Below are positions 17,057-25,530 of a stretch of DNA of 64,000 bases, piece after piece. This stretch comes from Clostridia bacterium. GTDB lineage: Bacteria; Bacillota; Clostridia; Christensenellales; Aristaeellaceae. Positions within the stretch are counted from its first letter, which is position 1. Each line of letters opens with the position of its first letter. A program made the position numbers and the translations under genes. Where the stretch lies: NCBI GenBank assembly GCA_017516765.1, contig JAFXBE010000019.1, forward strand, positions 1 to 64,000. Direction: 5' to 3'. The notes under the pieces are model-generated. The model was not told the DNA's origin, ran no database searches, and was given only the letters and a program-made list of their open reading frames with translations.

Positions 17057-17920
17057 ATGCCAACTTTGTACGTGGTGGCGACCCCCATCGGCAATCTGGG
17101 CGATATGAGCCCCCGCGCCATCGAGACCCTGAAAAGCGTCAGCCTGATCGCAGCAGAGGATACCCGTGTTACCCAGAAGCTGCTGAGTGTGTTCGACATC
17201 CATACCCCGCTTACCAGCTGCCATGAGCATAACGAACGCCATAAGGGCGCACAGATCGTGGAGCGCATGCTGGCAGAGGATATCGACGTGGCGGTGACCA
17301 CCGATGCAGGCACACCCTGCATCAGCGATCCCGGCAGTCTGCTGGTGCACGCCGCTGTGGAAGCGGGCATCACCGTGCTGGCTGTGCCAGGACCCACTGC
17401 AATGGCTTCTGCCCTCAGCGTCAGCGGGATGGAGATCAGCGAGTTTACCTTCTATGGCTTCCTGCCCCGGCAGAAAAACGAGCTTCGGGAAAAATTGCTG
17501 GATATGGCACGGCACAGCAAGATCGCCGTGATCCACGAGTCGCCCCACCGGGTGATCGATCTGCTTACCGTACTGGCAGAGACCCTGCCGGGAACCTTCG
17601 TCAGTGCCAGTTGCGATCTGACCAAGAAATTTGAGCAGACCACCCGCGGTAATGCGGCAGAGGTGCTGGCATCTCTGAAGAACAACCCCAAGGCAGATAA
17701 GGGCGAATACTGCATCGCCCTTCGCTGGGACGAAAGCGAGATCCCCGCAGCGGAACAGCCCAAAAGCGAGCTGTCGCTGGAAGCGCAGCTGTTCGATGGC
17801 ATCATCCGAGGGCTGTCTCTCCGGGAAAGCATGGAAGAATTGGTCGCCGCCGGGGAGCGGAAGAACGCAGTCAAGGCAGCAGGGCTCAAGGTGAAGGGCA
17901 TGCTGGCAGAGGAAGAATAA
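17057..17920 (+). CDS. rsmI: 16S rRNA (cytidine(1402)-2'-O)-methyltransferase
   Basis: Adds the 2'-O-methyl group to C1402, completing m4Cm1402. 287 residues, normal length. Tetrapyrrole-methylase fold motifs: LYVVATPIGNLGDMSPRAIETL at the N-terminus, AAEDTRVTQKLL, VAVTTDAGTPCISDPGSLLV, and VPGPTAMASALSVSGM. The ATG at 17057 follows AAGGAAGG. Next to rsmH, so both enzymes for C1402 are likely cotranscribed. Confidence 0.97.
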   Translation: MPTLYVVATPIGNLGDMSPRAIETLKSVSLIAAEDTRVTQKLLSVFDIHTPLTSCHEHNERHKGAQIVERMLAEDIDVAVTTDAGTPCISDPGSLLVHAAVEAGITVLAVPGPTAMASALSVSGMEISEFTFYGFLPRQKNELREKLLDMARHSKIAVIHESPHRVIDLLTVLAETLPGTFVSASCDLTKKFEQTTRGNAAEVLASLKNNPKADKGEYCIALRWDESEIPAAEQPKSELSLEAQLFDGIIRGLSLRESMEELVAAGERKNAVKAAGLKVKGMLAEEE

Positions 17921-17925
17921 ACCGG

Positions 17926-17958
17926 ATCGGCGGGCGGCATTTTCTGCCTGCCGTTTTT
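17926..17958 (+). terminator. Weak terminator after rsmI
   Basis: Imperfect stem (CGGCGGGCGGCA with TGCCTGCCG, two mismatches) followed by TTTTTG. Confidence 0.4.
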
Positions 17959-17978
17959 GTGCAAGGAGGGGAATGGTC

Positions 17979-19295
17979 ATGAAACAGCGACATGAGGCGG
18001 ATGTGATCATCCAAGCGGTGCTGAAGGCATCCGATCCTTCCATGGCTGTGATGCGGGCCGTTCAAGCCCTGCCGCCCTGCACAGGGCAGACCCTGTTGAT
18101 GGCGGTGGGTAAGGCGGCGGTCACCATGGCTGCGGCTGCGTTGAGCATACCCGACTTATCTGTTGTTCAAGGGCTTGCAGTCACCAAATACGGACATACC
18201 GATCCGGCTGCTCTGGCAGCGCTGCCCGAGGTATGCCGCAACCTGCTTCGTATCCGGGAAGCAGGGCATCCCATAGCCGATGAGAACAGCTACGCCGCAG
18301 CCGAAGAAGCCATTGCCATGGTACAGGGACTGTGCAAAGAGGATCGGGTGCTGTTGCTCCTTTCCGGCGGCGGCTCGGCTTTGTTTGATAAGCCTCTTCT
18401 GTCGCCGGTGGAAATGGCGGATATCAACCGGCAGTTGCTATCCTGCGGGGCAGGGATCAGCGAGATCAACACCATCCGTAAGCGGCTGTCCGGCGTTAAG
18501 GGCGGGCGTTTTGCAGCGTTGTGTGCTCCCGCACAGGTGGTTACCATCGCTTTGAGCGATGTACTGGGCGATGATCCGGCAAGTATCGCATCCGGCCCTG
18601 CTTGCCCGGATCCCACCACCTGTACCGATGCGCTGAACATTGTGGGGCAATACGGACTGCAGCTCAGCAAACAAGCTCTTGCGCTTTTGGCGACCGAAAC
18701 GCCCAAAAGCCTCCCAAATGCTTCTGTGCAGGTGGTCGGGGGTATGGGCATCGCCCGGGCTGCCGCCGCTCAGTCCTGCACAAAGCTGGGGTATCCCACA
18801 AAGATCTTTTTACCTGCGTTAACCTGTGAAGCAGCCGTCGTGGGACGCTTTTTTGCCGCGCTCGCAAGAAAGGCACGGCAGGAAAAACGCTCGCTTGCCC
18901 TTGCGGCCGGGGGTGAAACCGTTGTCCACCTGAGCAAAGAACATGGTCTGGGTGGAAGGAACCAGGAGGCTGCGCTTGCGGCATCGCCTCTGCTGCGGGG
19001 TATGCAGGGTTTGTGCTTCATTTCTTTCGGCACCGACGGTACAGACGGCCCCACCGATGCGGCGGGCGGTTATGCGGATGGTCAAACCGCCGGTCGGATC
19101 ATCGCGGGTGGTATGAGCCTTGCAGATGCGCTGTGCCGCCATGATGCATACCATGCGCTGAAAAACGCTGATGGATTGCTTTTTACCGGCCCCACCGGCA
19201 CGAATGTAAACGATGTTTGCGTGCTGTTGGTCGATGGTGGTAGCTCTTGCGCCCGTTCGGGGCAAACAGGAGAAAAACAACGGCAACACATGTGA
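17979..19295 (+). CDS. Glycerate 2-kinase (MOFRL family)
   Basis: Phosphorylates D-glycerate to 2-phosphoglycerate, feeding glycolysis. About 438 residues. Landmarks of the class II (GckA/TtuD) family: AVGKAAVTMA, the nucleotide-binding LLLLSGGGSALF, EINTIRKRLSGVKGGRFA, SDVLGDDPASIASGPA, and the C-terminal MOFRL part AAGGETVVHL..GLGGRNQEAAL and FGTDGTDGPTDAAGG. ATG 17979 is preferred over 17973 because it has 9 nt spacing from GGAGG. Stands between rsmI and the aro operon promoter. Confidence 0.88.
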   Translation: MKQRHEADVIIQAVLKASDPSMAVMRAVQALPPCTGQTLLMAVGKAAVTMAAAALSIPDLSVVQGLAVTKYGHTDPAALAALPEVCRNLLRIREAGHPIADENSYAAAEEAIAMVQGLCKEDRVLLLLSGGGSALFDKPLLSPVEMADINRQLLSCGAGISEINTIRKRLSGVKGGRFAALCAPAQVVTIALSDVLGDDPASIASGPACPDPTTCTDALNIVGQYGLQLSKQALALLATETPKSLPNASVQVVGGMGIARAAAAQSCTKLGYPTKIFLPALTCEAAVVGRFFAALARKARQEKRSLALAAGGETVVHLSKEHGLGGRNQEAALAASPLLRGMQGLCFISFGTDGTDGPTDAAGGYADGQTAGRIIAGGMSLADALCRHDAYHALKNADGLLFTGPTGTNVNDVCVLLVDGGSSCARSGQTGEKQRQHM

Positions 19296-19300
19296 AAACG

Positions 19301-19330
19301 TTGACAAACAAACCTTTTCGGTGTTATCAT
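19301..19330 (+). promoter_or_regulatory. Sigma-A-type promoter of aromatic amino acid operon
   Basis: TTGACA, 18-bp spacer, TATCAT. The inferred start is about 30 bp before the leader peptide. Confidence 0.8.
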
Positions 19331-19367
19331 CTCAACATCAACGCAGCAAGTAAGGAGGCAAGAAACC

Positions 19368-19460
19368 ATGATGAACCGTCAGTTGTTTGTTTCTTCCTTT
19401 TATTACTTTAGCTTTGGCTTTGCTTTTACCGGCAAGGCTGTTTTGCGTTGTGCTGCCTGA
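19368..19460 (+). CDS. Phe/Tyr-rich leader peptide of aro operon attenuator
   Basis: A 30-codon frame starting at ATG 19368 (a second in-frame ATG follows at 19371), with a strong SD AAGGAGG at 19352-19358 and 9 nt spacing, ending at TGA 19458-19460. The product is MMNRQLFVSSFYYFSFGFAF followed by TGKAVLRCAA. Residues 7-20 hold six Phe and two Tyr, eight of fourteen. A perfect intrinsic terminator begins 26 nt after the stop, before aroF. This is the architecture of enterobacterial pheL/pheA-type attenuators: ribosome stalling at Phe/Tyr codons would prevent terminator formation. No T-box sequence is present here. Peptide, SD and terminator are seen; the mechanism is inferred. Confidence 0.85.
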   Translation: MMNRQLFVSSFYYFSFGFAFTGKAVLRCAA

Positions 19461-19485
19461 GATGGAAAGCTTGTTAAGCAAGAAT

Positions 19486-19515
19486 CCCTGCGGCTCAATG
19501 CCGCAGGGTTTTTTT
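19486..19515 (+). terminator. Attenuator terminator before aroF
   Basis: CCCTGCGGC (19486-19494), 5-nt loop, GCCGCAGGG (19500-19508), then seven T. A perfect 9-bp stem. A candidate competing partner for its 5' arm is CCGGCAAGG near 19429-19437 inside the leader-peptide gene (seven pairs, one bulge, one mismatch), which would act as antiterminator. Confidence 0.88.
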
Positions 19516-19602
19516 CATTCGAAGCTGCTCCGGCAGTATTGATCCTTCCACCCAACGACAGCGATCCCCGGAATTCTCTCAAAAACGAAGGAGGAAACCC
19601 CA

Positions 19603-20622
19603 ATGATCGTCATCCTTAAGAAGAACCCGGAAGAAAAACAACTCAATAATCTGCTTGCGTGGCTGGAAAACCAGAAGATCGCCATCCACACCTCGACCGG
19701 CGAAATGCACACCATTCTCGGTTTGGTGGGCGATACCTCCCATTTGGATATCGATCTGCTTCGTGCGCTGGATATCGTCGAGGATGTTAAGCGCGTTCAG
19801 GAGCCCTATAAGAACGCCAACCGCAAGTTCCACGAAGAGGATACGGTTATCCCTGTGGGCAACACCAGCATCGGCGGTAGCATTTTCAGCGTGATCGCAG
19901 GCCCCTGCTCCATCGAAAGCGAAGAGCAGATCTGTCAGGTGGCGCAGGCTGTGAAGGATGCGGGTGCAACCATGCTCCGCGGCGGCGCTTTCAAGCCCCG
20001 TACTTCTCCTTATGCTTTCCAGGGTCTGCGCGGCGAGGGTCTCAACCTGCTGCTCAAAGCCAAGAAACTGACCGGTTTGCCTGTGGTTACCGAGATCATG
20101 GATCTGAGCCAGCTGAATCTGTTCGACGATGTGGATGTGATCCAGGTCGGCGCACGCAACATGCAAAATTTCGAACTGCTCAAGGAACTGGGGCGTACCG
20201 GAAAGCCCATCCTGCTCAAGCGCGGTCTTGCCAATACCCTGCAGGAGCTGCTCATGAGCGCAGAATACATCATGGCTGGCGGTAACGAGAAAGTGGTTCT
20301 CTGCGAGCGCGGTATCCGTACCTTTGAGACCGCAACCCGCAATACGCTGGACCTGTCCGCTGTGCCCATGCTCAAGAAGCTGAGCCACCTGCCCGTGGTC
20401 ATCGACCCCAGCCATGCCACCGGTATTGCATGGATGGTCAAGCCCATGGCGCTGGCTGCCACCGCCGTTGGTGCAGACGGTCTGATGATCGAGGTACACA
20501 ACGATCCCAAGAGCGCCCTTTGCGACGGCGCCCAGAGCCTTACCCCCGAAGCCTTTGCCGATGTGATGACTTCGGTGAATGCAATCCTGCCTCATGCATA
20601 CAAAGCACCCAAGGGGGTCTGA
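19603..20622 (+). CDS. aroF: 3-deoxy-7-phosphoheptulonate (DAHP) synthase, type I, with N-terminal regulatory domain
   Basis: First step of the shikimate pathway: PEP + erythrose-4-P to DAHP. 339 residues. The N-terminal ~70 residues (MIVILKKNPEEKQLNNLLAWLE ... ) form the ferredoxin-like domain of the Thermotoga-type enzyme, usually the Phe/Tyr allosteric site. Catalytic barrel motifs: VIAGPCSIES, LRGGAFKPRTSPYAFQG, IQVGARNMQNF, LLKRGL, VIDPSHATG and MIEVHNDP. SD AAGGAGG. First gene after the attenuator; tyrA follows 3 bp later. Confidence 0.96.
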   Translation: MIVILKKNPEEKQLNNLLAWLENQKIAIHTSTGEMHTILGLVGDTSHLDIDLLRALDIVEDVKRVQEPYKNANRKFHEEDTVIPVGNTSIGGSIFSVIAGPCSIESEEQICQVAQAVKDAGATMLRGGAFKPRTSPYAFQGLRGEGLNLLLKAKKLTGLPVVTEIMDLSQLNLFDDVDVIQVGARNMQNFELLKELGRTGKPILLKRGLANTLQELLMSAEYIMAGGNEKVVLCERGIRTFETATRNTLDLSAVPMLKKLSHLPVVIDPSHATGIAWMVKPMALAATAVGADGLMIEVHNDPKSALCDGAQSLTPEAFADVMTSVNAILPHAYKAPKGV

Positions 20623-20625
20623 TGT

Positions 20626-21477
20626 ATGAATATCGCCATCATTGGTCTGGGTCTGATCGGTGGTTCTCTTGCAAAGACCATCAAAAAGCATATGCCCCAG
20701 CATACCGTGTTGGGGTTTGATACCAATGAACAGACCATGTTCAAGGCCAAACTTCTGGATGCCATCGATGCAGAACTGACCGACGAGCGTCTTGCCATCT
20801 GCGATATGGTCATCGTAGCCACGTGGCCCAAAGCCGCTGTGGATTATGTGATTGCTCATGCCGGGTCGATCAAAAAGGGCGCGGTGGTCACGGATGTGTG
20901 CGGCGTAAAAGCTGCCGTGTGTGAGCCGCTGTGGAAGATTGCGCAGGAGAACGGCTTCCTGTTCGTGGGCGGGCATCCCATGGCGGGTATGGAGTATTCC
21001 GGCTTCGACCATGCAACGGCGACCCTTTTCCAGAATGCTTCCATGATTCTTACCCCGCCCAGAGGCACCGATATCCAGACGCTGGAGAAGCTGAAGCATT
21101 TCTGGCGGGAGCTTGGGTTTGCCCGGGTGGTCATCACCACGCCGGAAAACCATGATAAGGTGATCGCCTATACCTCTCAGCTGGCGCATGTCACCTCCAG
21201 CGCCTACATCCGCAGCCCATTTGCCATGGAGCACCACGGCTTTTCGGCGGGCAGCTTCCGGGATATGACCCGCGTTGCCCGACTGGACGAGAACATGTGG
21301 ACAGAACTGTTCGATCTGAACCGTGAACCGCTTCTGGCGGAACTGAACCATTTGATCCAGCACCTGACCCAGTACCGTGATGCATTGGAAAGCCAAGACA
21401 ACAAAACCCTGCGCGCTCTGCTCCGGGAGGGGCGGGAGCGCAAGGAGATCGCAGACCGCAAGGGGGATGAACCGTGA
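20626..21477 (+). CDS. tyrA: Prephenate dehydrogenase
   Basis: Oxidatively decarboxylates prephenate to 4-hydroxyphenylpyruvate for tyrosine. 283 residues. Rossmann motif IAIIGLGLIGGSLAKTI at the start, then VTDVCGVKAAV, GGHPMAGMEYSGFDHA (active-site His), and LTPPRGTD. No C-terminal ACT domain, so not the long Bacillus form; feedback control is probably by AroF and attenuation. Starts 3 bp after aroF and overlaps aroB by 4 bp. Confidence 0.95.
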   Translation: MNIAIIGLGLIGGSLAKTIKKHMPQHTVLGFDTNEQTMFKAKLLDAIDAELTDERLAICDMVIVATWPKAAVDYVIAHAGSIKKGAVVTDVCGVKAAVCEPLWKIAQENGFLFVGGHPMAGMEYSGFDHATATLFQNASMILTPPRGTDIQTLEKLKHFWRELGFARVVITTPENHDKVIAYTSQLAHVTSSAYIRSPFAMEHHGFSAGSFRDMTRVARLDENMWTELFDLNREPLLAELNHLIQHLTQYRDALESQDNKTLRALLREGRERKEIADRKGDEP

Positions 21478-22544
21478 GAATCGTGGAAGTGAAAACCGGC
21501 ACCCCTTATCAGGTACGGATCGAGCGGGGACTGCTGGACAGCGCAGGGCAGGAAATAATGGCTGTGTTGGGCAAGACCTGTAAAGCAGCGATCCTGAGCG
21601 ATCAGACCGTGGACGCCCTGTACGGCGCGCGTGTGGAGGCATCCCTGAAAGCAAGCGGTTTTGATACCTGCCGCTATGCCATCGCCCCCGGCGAAGCTCA
21701 TAAGACCCTTGCCGACTGGCAGGGCATGCTGGAGTTTCTGGCTCAGCAGCGCATGACCCGCTCCGATTGTGTGGTCGCTCTCGGTGGAGGCATTCCCGGC
21801 GATATGGCGGGTTTTGCTGCTGCGTGCTACCTGCGGGGCATCCGTTTTGTTCAGATCCCCACCACCCTGCTGGCCATGGTGGATAGCAGCGTAGGCGGCA
21901 AAACAGGCGTCAACCTTTCCTCGGGCAAAAATCAGTTGGGAGCGTTTTATCAGCCCAGACTGGTGCTGTGCGACCCGGATGTGCTGTCCACCCTGCCCGG
22001 CGAAACGCTGGCAGATGGCGTAAGCGAAAGCATCAAGTACGGTGTGCTTGGCGAGACCGAAGTGTTCGGATGGTTCGAAACCGCCGATTGGCGGGAGCAT
22101 ACCGAAGAGCTGATCAGCCGCTGCATACAGGCAAAAGCGACCGTTGTAGAAGCGGATGAGCGGGATACCGGCTGCCGCCAGTTTTTGAATCTGGGACACA
22201 CCTTTGGGCATGCCATCGAGAAGAACAGCAATTATGGGATCACCCACGGGCATGCGGTCGCCATCGGGATGGCGCTGGCAGCCCGGTTGGCTTCTCAGCT
22301 GGGTCTGTGCGATCCCCAGACGCTTCCCCGGCTTATTGCAACGCTGAAGCGGAACGGGCTGCCCACCGAAACCGCCTATACGGCTTCTCAATTGACCGAG
22401 GCAGCCCTTTCGGACAAGAAACGTACCGGCGGCACCCTGACACTGGTGCTTCCCGAGAGGATCGGGCAGTGCAGACTGCACGAGGTGCCGGTCGAGCAGC
22501 TGGAAGAGCTGATGAACCTTTCCCTTACTGATACCGCAGAATAA
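21474..22544 (+). CDS. aroB: 3-dehydroquinate synthase
   Basis: Cyclises DAHP to 3-dehydroquinate using NAD+ and a divalent metal. 356 residues. Motifs: GGGIPGDMAGFAAA (NAD), RFVQIPTTLLAMVDSSVGGKTGVNL, and metal ligands in NLGHTFGHAIE and THGHAVAIGMALA. GTG start at 21474 overlaps the tyrA stop (GTGA), implying coupling. Confidence 0.97.
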   Translation: MRIVEVKTGTPYQVRIERGLLDSAGQEIMAVLGKTCKAAILSDQTVDALYGARVEASLKASGFDTCRYAIAPGEAHKTLADWQGMLEFLAQQRMTRSDCVVALGGGIPGDMAGFAAACYLRGIRFVQIPTTLLAMVDSSVGGKTGVNLSSGKNQLGAFYQPRLVLCDPDVLSTLPGETLADGVSESIKYGVLGETEVFGWFETADWREHTEELISRCIQAKATVVEADERDTGCRQFLNLGHTFGHAIEKNSNYGITHGHAVAIGMALAARLASQLGLCDPQTLPRLIATLKRNGLPTETAYTASQLTEAALSDKKRTGGTLTLVLPERIGQCRLHEVPVEQLEELMNLSLTDTAE

Positions 22545-22569
22545 GAAATACAGAAAAGAGGCCATAACC

Positions 22570-23709
22570 ATGGGTATTGAGGAACTGCGTCAAAAGATCA
22601 ACGATATCGACAGCCGTCTGGTTAAGGATTTCGATGAGCGCATGAAGGTGGCTCTGGAAATTGCAAAATACAAGAAGGAGAACGATATGCCCGTGCTGGA
22701 TCCCGCCAGAGAGCGGGAAGTGATCAACCGCCAGACTGGCTGTGTGGACGAGAGCATGGCCATGTATGTTAAGCTGCTCTACAACACGATCTTCGACATC
22801 AGCCGCAGCTACCAGCAGCGGTATCTGACCGAGCGTACCGAGCTGAGCAATCACATTGCCCGCGCCGTGGAGAGTACCCCCAAGACCTTCCCCAAGCAGG
22901 CGATCGTTGCCTGTCAGGGCGTGGAGGGCGCATACAGCCAGCAGGCCTGCGATAAGCTGTTCTCTCTGCCCAATATCATGTACTTCAAGCGCTTTGAGGG
23001 CGTTTTGCAGGCTGTGGATTCCGGCCTCTGCCGCTATGGTATCCTGCCCATCGAGAACAGCTCCTACGGCTCTGTTACCGAAGTGTACGACCTGATGCGC
23101 AAGTACCGCTTCTCCATCGTGCGTAGTGTGCGCCTGAAGATCGATCATCGTCTGCTGGCAAAGCCCGGCGTGAAGCTGAGCGATATCCGCGAGGTCATCA
23201 GCCACGAGCAGGGACTGGGGCAGTGCAGCGAATTCCTCAAGACCCTGCCCAATGTAAAGATCACGGTCTGCGAGAACACTGCCGCCGCCGCCCAGATGGT
23301 CGCCGCAAGCGATCGCAACGATATTGCTGCCATTTCTTCTCCCGCCTGTGCCGCACTCTATGGTCTGGCGGTGATCAAGTCGGATATTTCCAACAGCGAC
23401 AGCAACTTCACCCGCTTCATCTGTGTTGCCAAGGAGCTGGAGATCTATCCCGGTGCCAACAAGATGAGCCTGATGCTCAACGTACAGCATAAGCCCGGCG
23501 CTCTTTACAGTATGATCGCCAAATTCTCCGCTCTGGGTCTCAACCTGACCAAGCTGGAAAGCCGTCCCATCGCCGGTACGGATTTCGAATTCATGTTCTA
23601 CTTCGATCTGGACGCTTCCGTATACGATGAGGCGGCCTTGCAGCTGCTCAGCGAGCTGGATGCAGGTCCCGAGGTGTTCACCTATCTGGGCAGCTACAGC
23701 GAAATTTGA
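22570..23709 (+). CDS. pheA: Bifunctional chorismate mutase / prephenate dehydratase
   Basis: Chorismate to prephenate to phenylpyruvate for phenylalanine. 379 residues. N-terminal AroQ-type chorismate mutase (residues 1-~90, ELRQKINDIDSRLVKDFDERMKV), prephenate dehydratase (~108-285; VACQGVEGAYSQQA, GILPIENSSYGSV, and ISSPACAALYGL), and a C-terminal ACT domain (~300-378; HKPGALYSMIAKF and the LNLTKLESRP motif) that usually binds Phe. Fused CM-PDT is unusual for bacilli, which use separate proteins, but occurs in clostridia. SD GAAAAGAGG. Confidence 0.95.
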   Translation: MGIEELRQKINDIDSRLVKDFDERMKVALEIAKYKKENDMPVLDPAREREVINRQTGCVDESMAMYVKLLYNTIFDISRSYQQRYLTERTELSNHIARAVESTPKTFPKQAIVACQGVEGAYSQQACDKLFSLPNIMYFKRFEGVLQAVDSGLCRYGILPIENSSYGSVTEVYDLMRKYRFSIVRSVRLKIDHRLLAKPGVKLSDIREVISHEQGLGQCSEFLKTLPNVKITVCENTAAAAQMVAASDRNDIAAISSPACAALYGLAVIKSDISNSDSNFTRFICVAKELEIYPGANKMSLMLNVQHKPGALYSMIAKFSALGLNLTKLESRPIAGTDFEFMFYFDLDASVYDEAALQLLSELDAGPEVFTYLGSYSEI

Positions 23710-23720
23710 GGTGCATTACC

Positions 23721-24959
23721 ATGCAATACGGACTCATAGGGGAAAAACTGGGGCACAGCTATTCGGCGATCCTTCACAGCCTGCTGGCGGATTACGATTA
23801 CCGGCTCTGTCCCATGCCCCCGGAGGCTGTCGACGGCTTTATGCGGGATAGGGATTTTCAGGGCATCAATGTTACGATCCCCTACAAAAAAACAGTGATC
23901 CCGTATCTCGCAGAAACAGGGGAGACCGCACGGCGCATCGGCAGCGTGAATACGGTGGTCAAACGCCCGGACGGTACCCTCTATGGCGATAATACCGATG
24001 CCTATGGCTTTACCCGCATGGGGCAGAGCATCGGTGCCGATTACGCCGGCAAGAAGGTGCTTGTGCTCGGCAGCGGCGGCACCAGCCTTACCGCCTGCGA
24101 TGTGGTGCGGCAGGCGGGCGGAACGCCGGTGGTCATCTCCCGCAGTGGAGAAGCGACCTATGCCGATCTGCCCCGGCATACAGATGCTTCCTATCTGATC
24201 AACACCACGCCCGTGGGTATGTATCCAAACGTTCATGCCGCCCCGGTGGATCTGCAGCAATTTCCCCGGCTGGAAGGCGTTCTGGATGTGATCTACAACC
24301 CCCTGCGCACCCAACTGATGCAGCAGGCGCAGGCTCTTGGCATTCCCTGCGTAAGTGGACTACGGATGCTGGTTTATCAAGCTGTGCGTGCATGCGAGCT
24401 GTTCACGGGGCAAGCTGTACCGCCGGAGAAAGCACAGGCAGTCGAAGCAGAACTCAGAGCCCGTTCCATGAATCTGGTGCTGGTGGGCATGCCGGGCTGC
24501 GGCAAAACCACCGTGGGTGAAGAACTGGCACGCCTGACCGGACGCGAAGCGGTGGATATCGATGCTCTGATCGTGAAGGAATCCGGCATGACCATCCCCG
24601 AGATCTTTGCGGTGGAAGGAGAGACAGGTTTCCGCGAAAGAGAAAAAACGATCCTGCAGCGGGAAGCCCTTGTGGGCGGGAGGATCATCGTTACCGGTGG
24701 CGGAGCCGTCAAGGATGCCCGGAACCGTGCGGTTCTCCGCATGAACGGCTATGTGGCACACATCACCCGTCCGGTGGAAAAACTGGCCACCGGCGGCCGC
24801 CCCCTGTCGGCAGGCGGTCTGGACACGGTGCGGAAGCTGCTGGAGGAACGCGCGCCCCTGTATGCCGCCTGCGCCGATGCAGCTTATGCCAACGAAACCA
24901 CTCCGGCACAATGTGCCCAAGCCATCCGGGAGGGATTTGATGAAGCTATTCGTGCTTAA
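23721..24959 (+). CDS. aroEK: Shikimate dehydrogenase-shikimate kinase fusion
   Basis: Two consecutive shikimate-pathway steps in one chain. 412 residues from ATG 23721 (GAGGTG, 7 nt). AroE part, residues 1-~235: LIGEKLGHSYSAILH, NVTIPYKK with catalytic Lys ~56, GDNTDAYG with Asp ~93, LVLGSGGTSLTA NADP site, and NTTPVGMYP. A linker of about 14 residues leads to AroK, ~250-412: P-loop GMPGCGKTTVG, DIDALIV, FREREKTIL, VTGGGAV and GGRPLS. No frameshift separates them. It overlaps aroQ by 20 bp. Confidence 0.94.
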   Translation: MQYGLIGEKLGHSYSAILHSLLADYDYRLCPMPPEAVDGFMRDRDFQGINVTIPYKKTVIPYLAETGETARRIGSVNTVVKRPDGTLYGDNTDAYGFTRMGQSIGADYAGKKVLVLGSGGTSLTACDVVRQAGGTPVVISRSGEATYADLPRHTDASYLINTTPVGMYPNVHAAPVDLQQFPRLEGVLDVIYNPLRTQLMQQAQALGIPCVSGLRMLVYQAVRACELFTGQAVPPEKAQAVEAELRARSMNLVLVGMPGCGKTTVGEELARLTGREAVDIDALIVKESGMTIPEIFAVEGETGFREREKTILQREALVGGRIIVTGGGAVKDARNRAVLRMNGYVAHITRPVEKLATGGRPLSAGGLDTVRKLLEERAPLYAACADAAYANETTPAQCAQAIREGFDEAIRA

Positions 24960-25377
24960 CGGCCCCAATCTGAATATGCTCGGCATTCGTGAACCCGCCA
25001 TCTACGGCGCCCAAACCTATGCCGATCTGGAAGCCTACGTAAAGGATGTCTGCAAACGGGAAAACATCGAGGTGGAGGTTTTCCAGTCCAACCACGAGGG
25101 CGTGCTGGTGGATATCATCCAGAGCGCATACGGAAAGGCGGACGGGATCGTGATCAATCCCGCTGCCTATACCCACACCAGCGTGGCGATCCTGGATGCC
25201 CTCAAAGCGGTGGCTCTGCCTGCGGTGGAGGTGCATCTGAGCGATGTGAGCCAGCGGGAAAGTTTCCGCCACATCAGCTATCCTGCCATGGCATGCATAG
25301 AACAGATCAAAGGTCTTGGTTTACAGGGATATGAAAAAGCCATTCTGCTTCTGAAGGAGCACCTGAAGCAGCTGTGA
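24940..25377 (+). CDS. aroQ: 3-dehydroquinate dehydratase, type II
   Basis: Converts 3-dehydroquinate to 3-dehydroshikimate. 145 residues, normal size. LNGPNLNMLGIREPAIYG with the catalytic Tyr, QSNHEGVLVD, NPAAYTHTSVAILDAL, and EVHLSD are all present. ATG 24940 follows GGGAGGGATT inside the end of aroEK. Last gene of the operon; EPSP synthase (aroA) and chorismate synthase (aroC) are not here and must lie elsewhere. Confidence 0.96.
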   Translation: MKLFVLNGPNLNMLGIREPAIYGAQTYADLEAYVKDVCKRENIEVEVFQSNHEGVLVDIIQSAYGKADGIVINPAAYTHTSVAILDALKAVALPAVEVHLSDVSQRESFRHISYPAMACIEQIKGLGLQGYEKAILLLKEHLKQL

Positions 25378-25385
25378 TCGTCAGC

Positions 25386-25422
25386 AACGCCTGCATTCCC
25401 AACGGGTGCAGGCGTTATTTTT
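25386..25422 (+). terminator. Terminator of aromatic operon
   Basis: AACGCCTGCA and TGCAGGCGTT, a perfect 10-bp stem with an 11-nt loop, then ATTTTTG. Confidence 0.85.
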
Positions 25423-25530
25423 GTAAATTTCCTGCCGCATTGCCACAGATGGGATGAATCGGCACAGTTCCTTCGTATACTTGGTAGGAAAGGCAGAGGG
25501 TGCCATTCAGGGAATACGGAGGTTGGTTAC

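Noticed and set aside
19296..19602. T-box for the aromatic operon
   Set aside because: No AGGGTGGNACCRCG-like sequence or Stem I; the leader peptide and terminator explain the region better.
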